Shown in pieces: positions 9,000 through 20,385 of a stretch of DNA of 64,000 bases. The stretch covers positions 372,001 to 436,000 of the forward strand of contig NZ_VRZA01000002.1 of assembly GCF_008064665.1 (NCBI RefSeq). The letters are read 5' to 3'. Position numbers and translations under genes: made by a program. The DNA comes from Parahaliea maris. GTDB taxonomy: Bacteria > Pseudomonadota > Gammaproteobacteria > Pseudomonadales > Halieaceae. The notes under the pieces were generated by a model. The model did no database searches and was not told the origin of the DNA. It was given only the letters and a program-made list of their open reading frames with translations. Numbering within the stretch: position 1 is the first letter of the stretch; every line of letters starts with the position of its first letter.

Positions 9000-10463
9000 T
9001 CAGGGCACGATACTCAGCCCCCGTCTGGCCTTCGAACTGCCACGGGCTTTGGCGCCCGCCCGCGCGCTGAGCTCCGCAAAGGCATCTTCGAGGCAGCTTC
9101 TGTAAAACTCCGGGTCCGGCAGGATGTCGCGATCGGCGAGTACCGAGAGGGTGACCTTGCCGGCGTAGCTGAACACCATGTGAAAAATGCCCACACCGGG
9201 GGTCAGAACGCCCAGGCCGTAGTAGTCGACCATGCGGGCACCGGCGCAGTACAGCGGAAAGGGTGGCCCGGCCACGTTGGAAATGATGGTGCTCACGCCA
9301 ACCGGCATGTAACGCGACAGTCCGTAGTGAGACCACAGCCCGGTCACGGGCCGCGTCAGGGCCGGCGAGAAGGCGCCGGCCAGCTTGATCACGTCTGCCA
9401 GGGGGGATTGCTCGCCAAAGGCCTTGGCGTCGGAACTCGAGCGGCTGATGGCGGAGAGGCGCTCCAGGGGATCCTCGATGTCGCTGTGCAGGCTGGTGTA
9501 GAGGGCTCCCACCTGGTTGTTGTCACTGCTCCCCGGCCGGCGATTGCGCAGATTGAGCGGCAGGGTGGCGGTGAGGGAACCCTCCGGCTCCTCTCCGTGT
9601 GCGTTCAGGTAGCGGCGCAGTGCTCCGGAGACGATGCCGATGGCCACGTCGTTGACCTTGACCCCGGCGAAGGTCTTGACGCGCTTGATCTCATCCAGGG
9701 AAAAACTCGCCGCGTCAAAGACACGGTGTGGTCCCACCGGGCCATTGAAGCGTGTCCGTGGACTATTGAGCTCGGGCCGTGGAATCTGGCCCAGGGCGAG
9801 CCCGGCCCCGTACTGGCACAACCGCCCCGTGGTACTGACGCTGCCGCGCAACCAGTCCAGGCTGTTGCGCACGCCGTTGACCGAAGCACGGCTCAGGAGC
9901 TCCGCCACCGAGGGGGGCGTCTCCGCGAAGTGCGTTTCCGGCGGCGGGGTGGAGGGCGCCGGTTCGGGTTCCGGGTCGTGCAGCAGAGCCATTACGCTGG
10001 CGCCTCCGGCCCCATCCACCAGGGAGTGGTGCAGCTTGGTATAGATGGCGAACGCACCCTGTGGCAGGCCGGGTATGTTGTCCAGGCCCTCAATCACGTA
10101 GGCTTCCCAGAGCGGGCGGTGCATATCCAGCGGCCTGGCGTGCAGGCGAGCAACCTGGATACACAACTGCCGCCAGTCACCGGGGTGGGGCAGGGCGATG
10201 TGGCGCAGGTGGAACTCTACGTCGAAATTGGCGTCCCTGATCCAGTAGGGGCGATCGAGTCCTCCAGGCACGTTAACCAGCCGGGTGCGAAACAGTGGTT
10301 GGTGTTGCAGGCGGCGTTCAAAGTTGGCAATGACCTGCTTGAAGCGCACAAAGTTATCCGGCGCTGACGCCGGATCGTAGATTCCCAGGCCGCCAATATG
10401 CTGAGGCGTATTGGCCTGTTCCAGGTTGATAAAGGCTGTGTCGAGAACACCCAGTTGTTTCAT
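9000..10463 (-). CDS. Wax ester synthase/diacylglycerol acyltransferase (WS/DGAT)
   Basis: A 487-residue bifunctional acyltransferase that esterifies acyl-CoA with fatty alcohols or diacylglycerol, forming storage lipid at the inner membrane. The catalytic HHSLVDG is at residues 145-151, the PLW motif at 117-119, and the family ND motif occurs in VNDVAIGI in the second half. The opening MKQLGVLDTAFINLE is characteristic of the family. The true start is the ATG at 10463; the frame is open further upstream but without family similarity. It diverges from the next gene. Storage of wax esters or triacylglycerol is inferred. Confidence 0.92.
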   Translation of the reverse strand: MKQLGVLDTAFINLEQANTPQHIGGLGIYDPASAPDNFVRFKQVIANFERRLQHQPLFRTRLVNVPGGLDRPYWIRDANFDVEFHLRHIALPHPGDWRQLCIQVARLHARPLDMHRPLWEAYVIEGLDNIPGLPQGAFAIYTKLHHSLVDGAGGASVMALLHDPEPEPAPSTPPPETHFAETPPSVAELLSRASVNGVRNSLDWLRGSVSTTGRLCQYGAGLALGQIPRPELNSPRTRFNGPVGPHRVFDAASFSLDEIKRVKTFAGVKVNDVAIGIVSGALRRYLNAHGEEPEGSLTATLPLNLRNRRPGSSDNNQVGALYTSLHSDIEDPLERLSAISRSSSDAKAFGEQSPLADVIKLAGAFSPALTRPVTGLWSHYGLSRYMPVGVSTIISNVAGPPFPLYCAGARMVDYYGLGVLTPGVGIFHMVFSYAGKVTLSVLADRDILPDPEFYRSCLEDAFAELSARAGAKARGSSKARRGLSIVP

Positions 10464-10509
10464 AGTTGTCTGTCTCCGGGCTCGCAATGCAGAGCTAAAG
10501 CTTAACCCG

Positions 10510-11877
10510 GTGAGATGCGCTGTCCAGCGCAACCTGCACCAACCGGCATCCCGGCGCTGGCAACACCTGTACTGTTGCGTTCTGCTGTTGCTGCTGTTCC
10601 CGGCGCTGTCCTCCATCGCGGAGCCGGGAGCGCCCTATGGCGAGCAGCTGTTGCGCAGCGGCCAGCAGTGGGCCGACGCCCACCTGCCCGGGGAGGGCGT
10701 GGCTGCCGAGCCCGAAGTCGGCGCCGGGGTGGAGGCTGCCTACAAGGGTTACCTGGAGCAACTGGAGGTCCTGCAGCGGCGCGGTGGTCCCTATGCGGTT
10801 GGCCTGTCGGAGACACTGGGCGCGATGGCCGCGTTGCAACGCCAGCGAGGCGACCTGCAGGGCGCCGAGTCCCTCTACGCCCGGGCCCTGCATATTCAGC
10901 GCATCAATGAGGGGCTGCGCAGCGAAGGGCAGCTGGAACTGTTGCGTCGGCTGATCGAACTGGCGCGGGATGGGCAGGATCTCGGAGCCCTGGACGATCG
11001 TTACGCCTACCTGTACTTCCTCCAGGGCGGTGCGCAGCCGCCGCGAAACCGCCAGGCCCTGGCGGTACAGCTGGAATACCTGCGTTGGCAGCGTGAGGCG
11101 CTGCGCCTCGGGGTCGGTGCGGGGCGCGGGCAGCGGCGCCTGCTGGAATTGCTCGAACTCAATGATCGCCTGCTGGAGGGGACGGCTGCGGGTACGCCGG
11201 CCGCCCTGCCACCGGCCAGTCGCTGGCCCCTGTTCGAGAGCCAGCTGCGCAACCTCTACCTGCTGCAGGACTCGCTGCCACCGGTGCTGGATGACCCCGG
11301 CATGCGCGTAGCGAGGCGCTTCGATCTGCAGGCGGATAACGAACTGGCCAATGAGCGCCAGCGTCTCGAGCAACAACGACGCAGCGGGCTGGCTCGGGGG
11401 CGGAAGCTGCTGCAGGATGCCATCACATCGATGCCGGTGGATGCACCCGAGCGACGCGCGGCGCGGCTGGCGCTGGCGGATTGGTATCAGTGGCACGGAC
11501 AGACCCGCCGTGCAACGGAGATCTACTCGGCGCTGGTGCGTGAACTCGTTGCCGCAAACGATACGGCCACCCTGGCCGCCTGGTTCGCCGAACCTCTGGA
11601 ACTGCCGGACAATGGCGCCTTCTGGCAGCCCCTGGCGCCCGGGGAGGTGGCCAGTGCGCCGATCTCCCTGGGCTTCAAGGTCGATGAGCGCGGCAGGGTA
11701 CGGGAACTGGCGTCACTGGCGGTGCCCGAGGCGGCCGAAGAGGTAGAGACCCGGCTGCGCCGGGTTCTCGCCGATACCCGGTTCCGGCCGCGTTTCGACC
11801 GCGCGGGGGTGCCTCGGGCGTCGCAGCTTGAGCGCTCCTATGAGTGGCTGCCCCTCAGGCGTTCTCGATGGCCATGA
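10510..11877 (+). CDS. Exported protein with TPR-like region and TonB-C-like end
   Basis: A protein of about 455 residues, not assignable to a named family by eye. A basic n-region and a Leu-rich core (VLLLLLFPALSSIA) predict Sec export. The middle is Arg/Leu/Glu-rich alpha-helical with TPR-like spacing around RGDLQGAESLYARAL and RRATEIYSALV. The final 90 residues (ISLGFKVDERGRVREL through TRFRPRF) resemble the TonB C-terminal fold found in energy-transducer-like proteins. The start is uncertain: GTG at 10510 fits the signal peptide, and an upstream TTG would overlap the divergent WS/DGAT gene. A role in envelope processes is only inferred. Confidence 0.6.
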   Translation: MRCAVQRNLHQPASRRWQHLYCCVLLLLLFPALSSIAEPGAPYGEQLLRSGQQWADAHLPGEGVAAEPEVGAGVEAAYKGYLEQLEVLQRRGGPYAVGLSETLGAMAALQRQRGDLQGAESLYARALHIQRINEGLRSEGQLELLRRLIELARDGQDLGALDDRYAYLYFLQGGAQPPRNRQALAVQLEYLRWQREALRLGVGAGRGQRRLLELLELNDRLLEGTAAGTPAALPPASRWPLFESQLRNLYLLQDSLPPVLDDPGMRVARRFDLQADNELANERQRLEQQRRSGLARGRKLLQDAITSMPVDAPERRAARLALADWYQWHGQTRRATEIYSALVRELVAANDTATLAAWFAEPLELPDNGAFWQPLAPGEVASAPISLGFKVDERGRVRELASLAVPEAAEEVETRLRRVLADTRFRPRFDRAGVPRASQLERSYEWLPLRRSRWP

Positions 11878-12523
11878 TCGCGCCGCGGGCCTCGACACTG
11901 CCGCGGGTTTTCCACTCGAACAGGTCGCCGCAGTGCTTGTCGACGCAGCGTTCGGCCATCTCCAGGAAGGTGGAGCGCTCCGGGTCGGCGATGTAGATGT
12001 GTTTCACCCCCGCCTTGACCGCGCGGTTGACCATGTTGGTGACAGGCTTGACCAGTTCGTCCCAGAAGCAGATGTCGGCTGCAATCAGCATGTCGTACTT
12101 CTTCAGGTCTTTCACGGTGAGCTGCTCGAACCGGCGGGCCACGGTTTTGGTTTTCACCCCGTTCAGAGCCGCAACCTCGTCGAGGTAGGGGAATACATCC
12201 GGGTCGGCATCCACGGAAGTCACCTTGGCGTCCAGCTTTTTGGCGCACCAGATACCCCCGATGCCCCAGCCACAGCCGACATCAATCACCCGCTGGCAGT
12301 TTTCTGGCGGGTGTTTCTTCAGATAGTCGATGAGCAGGGCACTGGATTTCCAGAACTTGTTGCCGTGTATGGAGGGGACTGTGCCCTGGCGTCGCACCCG
12401 GCGGATGTTGGGGTGGCTTGATGTGGGAATGGTGACACCGCGAAACGTTCTCGCTACCGTCGGTTTCGATCGGCCCAATTTACTGTCCTTTTCTGCAGAT
12501 TTTGCTAGAGGTGGGGTGCCCAT
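11855..12523 (-). CDS. Class I SAM-dependent methyltransferase
   Basis: A 222-residue methyltransferase. The SAM motif I VIDVGCGWGIGG is at about residues 79-90, the acidic motif II is in TSVDADPD, and a later AADICFWDEL fits the family of small protein or amine methyltransferases related to METTL-type enzymes. The target is unknown. The ATG at 12523 is preferred; the frame stays open for 58 further codons without recognisable sequence. Its 3' end overlaps the preceding plus-strand gene by 23 bp in convergent orientation. It diverges from the TetR gene across about 100 bp, a common arrangement for a regulator and its target, though control is not shown. Confidence 0.78.
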   Translation of the reverse strand: MGTPPLAKSAEKDSKLGRSKPTVARTFRGVTIPTSSHPNIRRVRRQGTVPSIHGNKFWKSSALLIDYLKKHPPENCQRVIDVGCGWGIGGIWCAKKLDAKVTSVDADPDVFPYLDEVAALNGVKTKTVARRFEQLTVKDLKKYDMLIAADICFWDELVKPVTNMVNRAVKAGVKHIYIADPERSTFLEMAERCVDKHCGDLFEWKTRGSVEARGAIMAIENA

Positions 12524-12626
12524 TGTGGCATTTTGCAGTGGATCATTACCAGTCGCATTATGTTTCGCTGTGGGGAGCGAGTCCGGTGAATGCGCCGGAG
12601 CCATACCAGAAGCAGGAGATACCCCG

Positions 12627-13286
12627 ATGTCCCGGATACGGCCCCAGGTCGAGCTGTTTGAGAAGAACAAGCCACGGCAGGCACGCGCCAAGCGCACTTA
12701 CGACAACATCCTGCTGGCGGCGGCAGAGCTTCTGGTAGAAGTGGGGGTGGAACGCATTTCCACCAACCTTATCGCCGAGCACGCCGGCATCACCGTGCCG
12801 GCACTGTATCGCTACTTTCCCAACAAGTACGCAGTGCTCTACGCCCTGGGTGCGGCCCTGATGGATCTCCAGAACCAGATTTTCGAGAGCTGGCAGGAGC
12901 GCCATTTCAGCGCCGGTGGCGCGGGCGCGCTGATGGAAAATATCGAAGAACTGCTACTCGAGACTCACCGGGCAACCCGCAACCAGGTGGGAGGGCATGA
13001 AATCACCCAGGCCCTGCGCGCGGTGCAACCGCTACAGGAGTTGCGGCAGCAGTCTCACGCGCTGATTGGCCAGCGCTTCTGTGAAGTGGCGGCCCACGCC
13101 CTGGGGCGGGAGCCGGACGAGGAGATGACCATCCACGCCACCATTACTGTGGACACCTTTTACAGCCTGGTGGAACTCGCGCTCAATGACGGGCCGATCC
13201 CGGCTGAAGGCCTGCTGCGCCACGGCGGGCGCATGATCCAGCTGTACTGGCAGGACGTGATAGAGCAGGCAGGTAGCCCGGTCTGA
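12627..13286 (+). CDS. TetR/AcrR family transcriptional regulator
   Basis: A 219-residue regulator. The N-terminal TetR helix-turn-helix covers about residues 20-68: TYDNILLAAAELL, then STNLIAEHAGITVPALYRYFPNK. The C-terminal ligand domain is not assignable. The start ATG is supported by AGGAG nine bases upstream; open reading continues upstream but overlaps the divergent methyltransferase. Its likely targets are itself and that methyltransferase, based only on the divergent layout. The ligand is unknown. Confidence 0.88.
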   Translation: MSRIRPQVELFEKNKPRQARAKRTYDNILLAAAELLVEVGVERISTNLIAEHAGITVPALYRYFPNKYAVLYALGAALMDLQNQIFESWQERHFSAGGAGALMENIEELLLETHRATRNQVGGHEITQALRAVQPLQELRQQSHALIGQRFCEVAAHALGREPDEEMTIHATITVDTFYSLVELALNDGPIPAEGLLRHGGRMIQLYWQDVIEQAGSPV

Positions 13287-13315
13287 AATCGCCCCGCGCG
13301 GGGTGAGTGGCGCTG

Positions 13316-13741
13316 TCAGTCCAGCGCCACCACGTCTTCCGCCTGCGGGCCCTTGGCACTGTTGCCGACCACAAAGCCCACTCGTTGTCCGTCCCTGAGG
13401 CTGCGGCGGCCATCGCCACGGATGGAACGGAAGTGGACGAAAATTTCGTCCCCGTCCTCCCGAATAATAAAGCCGAAGCCCTTCGAAACATTGAACCACT
13501 TCACTTTGCCTTCCTCTCGGTCGGCGTTGTCCTCGACGTGGGAGCGGTGGGCGGCCTGGCTGGCCCGGCCGGCCGGTTCCGCCGTCGTCGCGGCGGGCAG
13601 CAGGGCGGTGACGAGGGTAGCAATAGCGAAACAGGCGAATAGCAGCAGGTCGGGGGAACTTTCGCCGCGTAGCAAGGTGGCGGCGACGGTGGCGGCGACG
13701 GCGATCAGCAGGCTGAGAATAATACGGATGGTGAGAGTCAT
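13316..13741 (-). CDS. Membrane-anchored cold-shock-domain protein
   Basis: A 141-residue protein combining two N-terminal hydrophobic segments (about residues 5-24 and 31-50) with a C-terminal cold-shock domain (about 77-141). The domain has KWFN at 81-84, RNP1 KGFGFI at 87-92 and RNP2 IFVHF at 100-104, so single-strand nucleic acid binding is expected. With two membrane segments, both termini would lie in the cytoplasm, tethering the RNA-binding domain to the inner membrane. It lies downstream of the free CspA-like gene on the same strand, about 260 bp away. Related DUF1294/CSD fusions exist, but this one lacks DUF1294. Confidence 0.8.
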   Translation of the reverse strand: MTLTIRIILSLLIAVAATVAATLLRGESSPDLLLFACFAIATLVTALLPAATTAEPAGRASQAAHRSHVEDNADREEGKVKWFNVSKGFGFIIREDGDEIFVHFRSIRGDGRRSLRDGQRVGFVVGNSAKGPQAEDVVALD

Positions 13742-14002
13742 GTCTGTCCTCTGGTTGGCTTGATATGGGTGTAGGCCTTGCGGCGGTTTTGCTCCGCTGC
13801 ACCCCGGGGCGCGGCGGTGGTGCGCAGGCCGATTGCCCGGCGCGCGCAGGTTCCCGCGGTGTTCTGCGGAAAATACCGGCAATCCGGCAACAACAAATCT
13901 TGCCGTTACAGGAATGGCGGACTGTGCAACGATGGATTGGGTGCCGCGTGGAGTCGGGAAGGGCTTCGCTGCCATGCCTTCCGCGATAGCGGCGGGCCGG
14001 GG

Positions 14003-14215
14003 TTACAGTTTCAGCACATCTTCGGCCTGAAGTCCCTTGGGACCTTCGACGAGTTTGAACTCGACTGACTGGCCTTCATTGAGTGTACGGTAGCCATCAC
14101 CCTGAATGGAGCGGAAGTGCACGAACACATCGTCATCGCCTTCCTCGCGGGTAATGAAGCCAAACCCCTTGGCGTTGTTGAACCACTTTACTGTGCCATT
14201 GACACGATCACTCAT
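14003..14215 (-). CDS. Cold shock protein, CspA family
   Basis: A 70-residue single-domain CspA-type protein that binds single-stranded RNA or DNA. KWFN at 10-13, RNP1 KGFGFI at 16-21 and RNP2 VFVHF at 30-34 are intact, and length matches the family. An AGGAAA ribosome site precedes the ATG. It follows valS on the same strand after about 107 bp, with a hairpin right after valS. An AT-rich patch upstream (around 14240) may hold its promoter. Paralogue assignment (CspA, CspD and so on) is not attempted. Confidence 0.93.
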   Translation of the reverse strand: MSDRVNGTVKWFNNAKGFGFITREEGDDDVFVHFRSIQGDGYRTLNEGQSVEFKLVEGPKGLQAEDVLKL

Positions 14216-14302
14216 ACCACTTTCCTCGGATTACCACTTTTTATTATTCCCCGCCGCCCAATGCCACGGGGTTGTGAAACCCTTGTTACCGAGGTCGATG
14301 CT

Positions 14303-14321
14303 GCGCCGGCTATACCGGCGC
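14303..14321 (-). terminator. Hairpin just after valS, possible terminator
   Basis: A perfect 7-bp GC-rich stem (GCGCCGG/CCGGCGC) with a 5-base loop begins two bases beyond the valS stop codon on the minus strand. It lacks a following T-run, so intrinsic termination is uncertain; it could be a 3'-end stabiliser. Confidence 0.4.
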
Positions 14322-14322
14322 C

Positions 14323-17091
<2,769 letters not shown>

Positions 17092-17255
17092 GAAAAATGC
17101 GATCCGGGCGAAGTCAGGGTATGTGTAAAACGGGTGTCGGCTGCGGCGATCAGGCCCAGGGGCACCGAGTCGCCCGGCAGGGCCGGAAAAAGAGCGGAAT
17201 TATACGCGCTGGGCCCGGGCTGGGCCAGCCATTGGTGGGCTGGGAATGGGCGCCG

Positions 17256-17687
17256 TTAGCGCCCGGCCGGCAGGTCGTGTTTTTCGAGCTGGTAGCCGCG
17301 CTCCTTGTAATAGCGCCAGCTCTGGCGCAGGGCCTGCAAGGCATCCGGTTCCTGGGTGACCACCTCGGCGACCCGGTGGAAGCGGCCGAAGAACCCCGGG
17401 ATTTCCAGCTGCAGGTTGATCAGCAGGTCGTCGTGATCGGTCGGCTCCTGGCCCCAGCCGATGGCGATCAGGTCGCTGTCGGGGCTGCCGCAGAGGCCGT
17501 GGGGCAGAAAGCTGCTGGGCCGGAACGACCACAGCAGCTCGTCGAGCTGCTGTGCCTGGGCTTCGTTCACCGCGTTGATGAAGATGCGGTGTCCCTGGGC
17601 GAAGGCCTTGTCGGCGAGGCGCGCTGCCACGTACAGGCGCTCCACCTCGCCGGCGGCCTGCACGACATAAAACCCGACCCGGGTCAT
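17256..17687 (-). CDS. holC: DNA polymerase III chi subunit
   Basis: A 143-residue chi subunit of the clamp loader, which links the psi subunit to SSB on the lagging strand. The opening MTRVGFYVV, the central ELLWSFRPSSFLPHG and the ending RYYKERGYQLEKHD are family-typical. The start ATG overlaps the pepA stop by four bases (ATGA), indicating translational coupling. The gene order pepA-holC-valS is conserved in gammaproteobacteria. Confidence 0.9.
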   Translation of the reverse strand: MTRVGFYVVQAAGEVERLYVAARLADKAFAQGHRIFINAVNEAQAQQLDELLWSFRPSSFLPHGLCGSPDSDLIAIGWGQEPTDHDDLLINLQLEIPGFFGRFHRVAEVVTQEPDALQALRQSWRYYKERGYQLEKHDLPAGR

Positions 17688-19177
17688 GCGGACGCAGCGC
17701 GTTCCTGCAGGTAGCGGGTCAGTAGCGGTACCGGACGTCCGGTGGCGCCCTTGGGTGTGCTGTCCCAGGCCGAGCCGGCGATGTCCAGGTGGGCCCAGTC
17801 GTAGTTCTCGGCAAACTTGGACAGGAAACAGGCCGCGGTGATGCTGCCGCCACCGGGTCCGCCGATGTTGGCGAGATCGGCGAAATTGCTGGCGAGCTGC
17901 TTGTGGTAGTCGTCCCAGAGGGGCATCCGCCAGGCGCGATCCCAGGTCTGCTGGCCGGCGGTCAGCAGCTGGTCGGCCAGTTCGTCCTTGTTGGCATAGA
18001 GGCCGGAGGCGTGGGAGCCAAGGGCGACGACGCAGGCGCCGGTCAGGGTGGCGATGTCCACCACCGCAGCGGGCTTGAAGCGCTCGGCGTAGGTCAGGGC
18101 GTCGCACAGTACCAGGCGGCCCTCCGCATCGGTGTTGAGGACTTCGATGGTCTTGCCCGACATGGAAGTCACCACGTCGCCGGGTTTGGTGGCCCGGCCG
18201 CTCGGCATGTTTTCCGCCGCCGCCACGATGCCTACCACGTTGAGGGGCAGTTCCAGGTCGCGCACCGCCTGCATGGTGCCGAATACCGAGGCTGCGCCGC
18301 CCATGTCGAACTTCATTTCGTCCATCTTGGCACCCGGCTTGAGGGAGATGCCGCCGGTGTCAAAGGTGATGCCCTTGCCCACCAGGACGTAGGGCTTGTC
18401 CTTCGCCTTGCCGCCCTTGTACTCCATCACGATCAGCTTGGCCGGCTGGTCGCTGCCGGCAGAGACCGACAGCAGGGAGCCCATGCCCAGCTCCTGCATT
18501 TTTTTCTCTTCGAGCACACTGGTGGACAGCTTCTTGTGTCCCCGCGACAGGCTGCGTGCCTGCTGAGCGAGGAAGGTCGGTGTACAGATATTGCCCGGCA
18601 GATTGGCCAGGTTACGCGCCAGGTTGACGCCGTGGCCGATATGGCTGCCGCGGTCCAGCGCCCCCTGGGCCCTGGCGGTGGCCAGGGCCTTGCCGGGGTT
18701 GACGCCCAGCTTGCGCAGCGCCAGGGCTTTCTTGGGCTTGCTGACCGTTTTGGTGTAACGGTAGGCGCTCTCGATGAGCTGCCGGGGCAGTTGCTCCAGT
18801 ACTTCCTCGACGTCGACTTTGGCATCGGCGAGATCGCCGAGGTGAATCACTGCGTCACTGGCGCCACTTTTGTTGAGGCGGCGGTAGAGGGCGGCAGTGA
18901 CCTCACGGGCCGTACTCTGGTCGAACTTGTCGATGGGGCCAAAGCCGAGCAAGAGCACGCGCTGGGCATTGCCGAGCCCCGTCAGCATGCTGCTTTGCCC
19001 TACCTTGCCCTCGAAGTCGCCGAGTTTGACGACAGCGGTAACCGCGCCGTCGCTGGCTTTGTCGAAATCCTGTGCCGCTGCGGACAGGGTTTTGCCAAAC
19101 ACCGGCACGATGGCGCATTGGGTTTTGCCCTTGGTTGCATCGGCGCTCTGGCGAGCGGTAAAAGTAATCGAGGTCAT
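17684..19177 (-). CDS. pepA: Leucyl aminopeptidase (cytosol aminopeptidase)
   Basis: A 497-residue M17 metallopeptidase that removes N-terminal residues from peptides; in some bacteria it also acts as a DNA-binding accessory factor. The catalytic signature NTDAEGRL is at about residues 346-353. The Lys of VGKGITFDTGG and the Asp/Glu ligands around it are in place. The ATG at 19177 is chosen over an upstream in-frame start without family similarity. It diverges from lptF over about 90 bp, as in many gammaproteobacteria, and is coupled to holC downstream. Confidence 0.95.
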   Translation of the reverse strand: MTSITFTARQSADATKGKTQCAIVPVFGKTLSAAAQDFDKASDGAVTAVVKLGDFEGKVGQSSMLTGLGNAQRVLLLGFGPIDKFDQSTAREVTAALYRRLNKSGASDAVIHLGDLADAKVDVEEVLEQLPRQLIESAYRYTKTVSKPKKALALRKLGVNPGKALATARAQGALDRGSHIGHGVNLARNLANLPGNICTPTFLAQQARSLSRGHKKLSTSVLEEKKMQELGMGSLLSVSAGSDQPAKLIVMEYKGGKAKDKPYVLVGKGITFDTGGISLKPGAKMDEMKFDMGGAASVFGTMQAVRDLELPLNVVGIVAAAENMPSGRATKPGDVVTSMSGKTIEVLNTDAEGRLVLCDALTYAERFKPAAVVDIATLTGACVVALGSHASGLYANKDELADQLLTAGQQTWDRAWRMPLWDDYHKQLASNFADLANIGGPGGGSITAACFLSKFAENYDWAHLDIAGSAWDSTPKGATGRPVPLLTRYLQERAASA

Positions 19178-19269
19178 CGGGGTTCCTTGCTTCGCATCGT
19201 GTCGCGGTAGTGTATGATGTCGGGCGCCCAAACTGAACCGAGCCGCATTCTCCTCACGCCCTCCAGACG

Positions 19270-20385
19270 ATGAAAATCCTGCGCTATCTAACCCGGGACG
19301 TCCTCACGCACATGCTGGCGGTGAGCTTTGTCCTGCTGGTGGTGATATTCAGCGGTCGCTTTGTGAAATACCTGGCAGAGGCAGCAGTGGGTGACCTGGC
19401 GGCCGACATCCTGTTGCCGGTTATGTTTTTCCGCCTGCCGGGTTTCCTGGAGTTGATTGTACCACTGGGCCTGTTCATCGGCATTCTGATGTCTTACGGG
19501 CGGCTCTATGTCGAGAGCGAGATGGTGGTGCTGAGCGCCTGTGGGGTGAGCCCGGCGCGGCTGGCGGCCTACACCATGGTGCCTGCCTTCCTGGTGGCTG
19601 TGCTGGTGGCCTTGCTCAGCCTGCTCATTACCCCGCTCGGCGCGGCCCGTTCCGCAGAGCTGCTGCAGGACCCGAGTTCCTCCCAGGGCTTGCAGTCGCT
19701 GGCCGCCGGCCGTTTCCAGCGCCGCCGCAGCAGCGACGTGGTCAGCTATGCCAGCGATATCGACGCCGGCACCGGGGTTATGCACTCGGTGTTTCTCTCC
19801 CAGGGCAACGCGCGCAACGGCGAAAATTCCCGCATGGTGGTGACGGTCGCCCGAGAGGGAGAGGTGCGGATGGACCCGGAAAGTGGCGCCCGCTACCTGG
19901 AGTTACGCGACGGCTATCGCTACGAGGGCATGCCGGGCTCGCTGGATTACCGGGTCACCCAGTTTGCCCGTTTTGGCGAACTGATCCCGGAGCCGGAAGG
20001 CGGTATCCGCACGGCCGCACCGGTGGACGGGCGCTCGACCCGCGCTCTGCTGCAGTCGCAGGAGCCCCAGGATGTCGCGGCCCTGCACTGGCGTTTATCC
20101 CTGCCTGTCATGGTACCGATTGTCGCCCTGATCGCCCTGTGCATGAGCCGCACTGATCACCGCCGCGGCCGCTATATCAAAATGGCACCCGCCTTTCTGC
20201 TCTACATTGGCTATCTGCTGCTGCTGACCAATGCCCGCTCCGCGGTAGAGGAGGGCAAGACGGGTATGCTCGGCGGATTCTGGGCAGTCCATCTGGGCTT
20301 TCTGCTGCTGGGGCTGGGTATGTTGTTTGGTGGCGACCTGTGGTCGCGCTGGCGCTATCGGAGGCAGTTGCGTGCGCAGGCTTGA
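19270..20385 (+). CDS. lptF: LPS export permease LptF
   Basis: A 371-residue inner-membrane subunit of the LptB2FG ABC transporter, which extracts lipopolysaccharide and passes it to LptC. The YjgP/YjgQ family pattern is clear: an N-terminal amphipathic segment KILRYLTRDVL, three membrane segments, a periplasmic beta-jellyroll domain (about residues 130-260) and three C-terminal membrane segments. It overlaps lptG by 14 bp. Its divergent arrangement with pepA matches other gammaproteobacteria. Confidence 0.95.
   Translation: MKILRYLTRDVLTHMLAVSFVLLVVIFSGRFVKYLAEAAVGDLAADILLPVMFFRLPGFLELIVPLGLFIGILMSYGRLYVESEMVVLSACGVSPARLAAYTMVPAFLVAVLVALLSLLITPLGAARSAELLQDPSSSQGLQSLAAGRFQRRRSSDVVSYASDIDAGTGVMHSVFLSQGNARNGENSRMVVTVAREGEVRMDPESGARYLELRDGYRYEGMPGSLDYRVTQFARFGELIPEPEGGIRTAAPVDGRSTRALLQSQEPQDVAALHWRLSLPVMVPIVALIALCMSRTDHRRGRYIKMAPAFLLYIGYLLLLTNARSAVEEGKTGMLGGFWAVHLGFLLLGLGMLFGGDLWSRWRYRRQLRAQA

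Noticed and set aside
13292-13303. CCCC-GCGC-GGGG after the TetR gene as a terminator
   Set aside because: A 4-bp stem with no T-run is too weak to call in GC-rich DNA.
17789-19210. 473-codon open frame opposite pepA
   Set aside because: Antisense to a highly conserved aminopeptidase; low-complexity composition.
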